From contig JBHELQ010000140.1 in the NCBI GenBank assembly GCA_046262995.1, forward strand, positions 1-23,320: a stretch of DNA of 23,320 nt, in the 5' to 3' direction. The notes below the pieces were generated by a model that made no database searches, had not been told where the DNA came from, and was given only the letters and a program-made list of their open reading frames with translations. This document shows, in pieces, positions 22,053 to 23,320 of this stretch (positions are counted from its first letter, which is position 1; every line of letters starts with the position of its first letter). Source of the stretch: JBHELQ01 sp046262995. GTDB lineage: Bacteria; Actinomycetota; Thermoleophilia; Solirubrobacterales; Thermoleophilaceae. The position numbers and the translations under genes are program-made.

Positions 22053-23320
22053 CGCTGCCCCATGAAGACGAGCGTGGATTCCGCGAGCTTGCGGTCGACC
22101 GAGGTGACCCAGTACTTGCACTGGGACGGGCAGGGCGAGAGGTCGGTGATCGTCGACTGGGCGACCGTGCCGCAGAGACCGGAGACGACGCCGTTGGCGG
22201 TGCGGTCGTAGCGGTCCGTGATCGCCGGGGACGAGGCGCTCGTCGGCGTGCGGTAGATGCGGAAGGTGTCGACGCAGTCGCCGGTCGCCGAGTTGGTCGG
22301 GTTGTCCGGGTCACCGCTGCCGGTCGGCGGGGTCCAGCTCAGGTCGACCGGGGACCCGCCGCCACCGGAGAGGGTCGGGCTCGTCGGCGCGTTCGGACGC
22401 GTGTTGGCCAGGTTGATGTCGGCGCTGAACGGACTGCAGCCGCCCCCACGGATCTCACCGTTCGTGACCTTGTCCAGGGGGCAGATGCGGTAGGTGACCG
22501 GTGTCGATCCGGTCGCGGGGGCAGGACTGGCGACGTCGCGCACCCAGTTGCCGGCCAGCGGCCAGTACTCGTTGCCCACGCCGATGCCGTCGTAGGGGTA
22601 GTTGCACGCCGCCGGGGTTTGGGCGATGTTCTGCGTCTGCCCGCAGAGTGCGTAGAGGGTGGCCTTGTTTCCGGTTCCGTGCTGGCGCTGGACCATCACT
22701 CCGAGCAGGTCGCGGTCGAAGCGAGCGTTCCCGGTCGTCGGATACCACTCGACCTCCGGCGCGTTGCCCCACAGGGGGTTGCGGCCGGCCATCGGCGTGC
22801 CGATCGACGTCCCGTCAGGGAACCAACGGTTGATCGTCACGACCTTCGTCGCCGGCGCGCCCATTGGCTGGTTCGCGGAGTCGTAGGCCTGCGCGGAGAC
22901 CTCGTAGGGGCCGTCCACGAGTCCCGGGTAGGTGCCGGCGCCGATGTTCCAGGTGAAGGCGAAGTTGGTCGGACCGCCCGTGGCGGTGCCCTTGACGACG
23001 CCGTCGATTGCCCACTTGACCGAGGCCGGGGAGCCGGTAGCAGCGACCGTGAAGTTGATCAGCGTGGTGCAGCCGCCGGGAGGGCAAGACGGGGGGATCG
23101 GCGCGGAGTTGGTCCAGGTGCAGGAGCCGGCCTCGATGTAGACGTGGCAGTACGACACCGCGTCCTTCTGGAGCGCGCTGACGTTGCAGTTGGCGTCGCA
23201 GGTCTGGCCGGCGGTGCCGGAGACGGTGTTCCCGAGCGGCGTCTTGAAGGCGAGGCTGCCGCCGGTGACGCTCCCACCACCGCCACCACCACCGCCGCCG
23301 CCGCCGCCACTGGCGCCACC
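22049..23320 (-). CDS. PilV-position pilus-tip-like protein with Ig-like and FN3-like domains (N-terminus beyond window)
   Basis: The frame is open from the right edge to the stop at 22049, giving 424 visible residues. A start at 23158 (GTG) would cut a continuous open frame, so it is not used. From the edge: a 12-Gly linker, a Cys-containing segment (QTCDANCNVSALQKDAV), then an Ig-like domain (CTTLINFTVAATGSPASVKWAIDG to ATKVVTINRWFP). A Cys-rich middle domain follows, and an FN3-like domain (PNAPTSPTLSGGGGSPVDLSWTPP to CKYWVTSVDR) ends in AESTLVFMGQR. It precedes pilW and pilX with a 4-nt overlap, the place of pilV. Whether it begins with a prepilin leader cannot be seen. A surface-exposed adhesive tip subunit is inferred. 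Confidence 0.75.
   Translation of the reverse strand, partial: GGASGGGGGGGGGGGGSVTGGSLAFKTPLGNTVSGTAGQTCDANCNVSALQKDAVSYCHVYIEAGSCTWTNSAPIPPSCPPGGCTTLINFTVAATGSPASVKWAIDGVVKGTATGGPTNFAFTWNIGAGTYPGLVDGPYEVSAQAYDSANQPMGAPATKVVTINRWFPDGTSIGTPMAGRNPLWGNAPEVEWYPTTGNARFDRDLLGVMVQRQHGTGNKATLYALCGQTQNIAQTPAACNYPYDGIGVGNEYWPLAGNWVRDVASPAPATGSTPVTYRICPLDKVTNGEIRGGGCSPFSADINLANTRPNAPTSPTLSGGGGSPVDLSWTPPTGSGDPDNPTNSATGDCVDTFRIYRTPTSASSPAITDRYDRTANGVVSGLCGTVAQSTITDLSPCPSQCKYWVTSVDRKLAESTLVFMGQR
23273..23308 (-). repeat. GGC/GGT trinucleotide tract encoding 12 glycines
   Basis: Twelve consecutive Gly codons (GGC, GGT and one GGG) separate two parts of the partial pilus protein at the window edge. Such tracts form flexible linkers and can change length by slippage. 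They are also prone to assembly error. Confidence 0.8.

Noticed and set aside
23270..23320. Repeat at the right edge as a possible CRISPR or satellite
   Set aside because: It is an in-frame run of Gly codons inside an open reading frame, with no spacer structure.
1..23320. tRNA, rRNA, insertion sequences, phage or att sites
   Set aside because: The intergenic gaps are short and show no tRNA cloverleaf, transposase motif, terminal inverted repeat pair or target duplication. Composition is uniform along the window.

Overview
The window is about 70% GC, densely packed, and almost entirely transcribed from the minus strand in 4-nt-overlapping gene chains. Three features point to an actinobacterium: the SOS box is of the Gram-positive type, the mutasome genes are of actinobacterial type, and shikimate kinase is fused to dehydroquinate synthase. 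A type IV pilus (T4P) system without a secretin suggests a deep-branching monoderm lineage such as Thermoleophilia/Solirubrobacterales. That placement is inferred from gene content and was not tested by any search.

Layout from left to right. (1) 1-3710: an SOS mutagenesis cassette on the minus strand: an ImuB-like pseudo-polymerase, a small 80-aa partner, and the first 749 codons of an error-prone DnaE2. A perfect LexA-type palindrome (cgaacatatgttcg) abuts or overlaps the imuB start. (2) 3727-7500: a TauE/SafE permease, an M24 Xaa-Pro peptidase, type II dehydroquinase (aroQ) and an aroK-aroB fusion, transcribed aroKB > aroQ > pep > tauE. (3) 7551-9042: a divergent pair made of an unrecognised 203-aa protein and an ECF sigma factor carrying its own C-terminal zinc-finger (ZAS-like) domain. 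(4) 9053-10216: aroC, tail-to-tail with the sigma gene. (5) 10268-17969: a T4P assembly block on the minus strand: a membrane GGDEF-EAL protein, prepilin peptidase, pilM, pilN, pilO, a PilP-position protein, and a secreted TIG plus calcium-repeat protein in the place where diderm bacteria encode the secretin PilQ. (6) 18140-19519: a secreted subtilisin-like protease on the plus strand, converging on a 92-aa secreted protein with an EF-hand-like loop. (7) 19957-23320: a minor-pilin operon (pilV-position protein, PilW-like, PilX-like). Its first visible gene runs off the right edge, and its members carry PKD, Ig-like and FN3-like domains.

Together the right two thirds look like one surface-fibre module. 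Minor pilins form the tip, PilMNO and a P-like protein form the inner assembly platform, PilD processes the pilins, a dual GGDEF-EAL enzyme could tie assembly to c-di-GMP, and two secreted proteins carry aspartate-rich calcium loops. The pil block next to aro genes recalls the pilMNOP(Q)-aro linkage of Pseudomonas and Thermus. No tRNA, rRNA, CRISPR array, insertion sequence or phage gene was seen.
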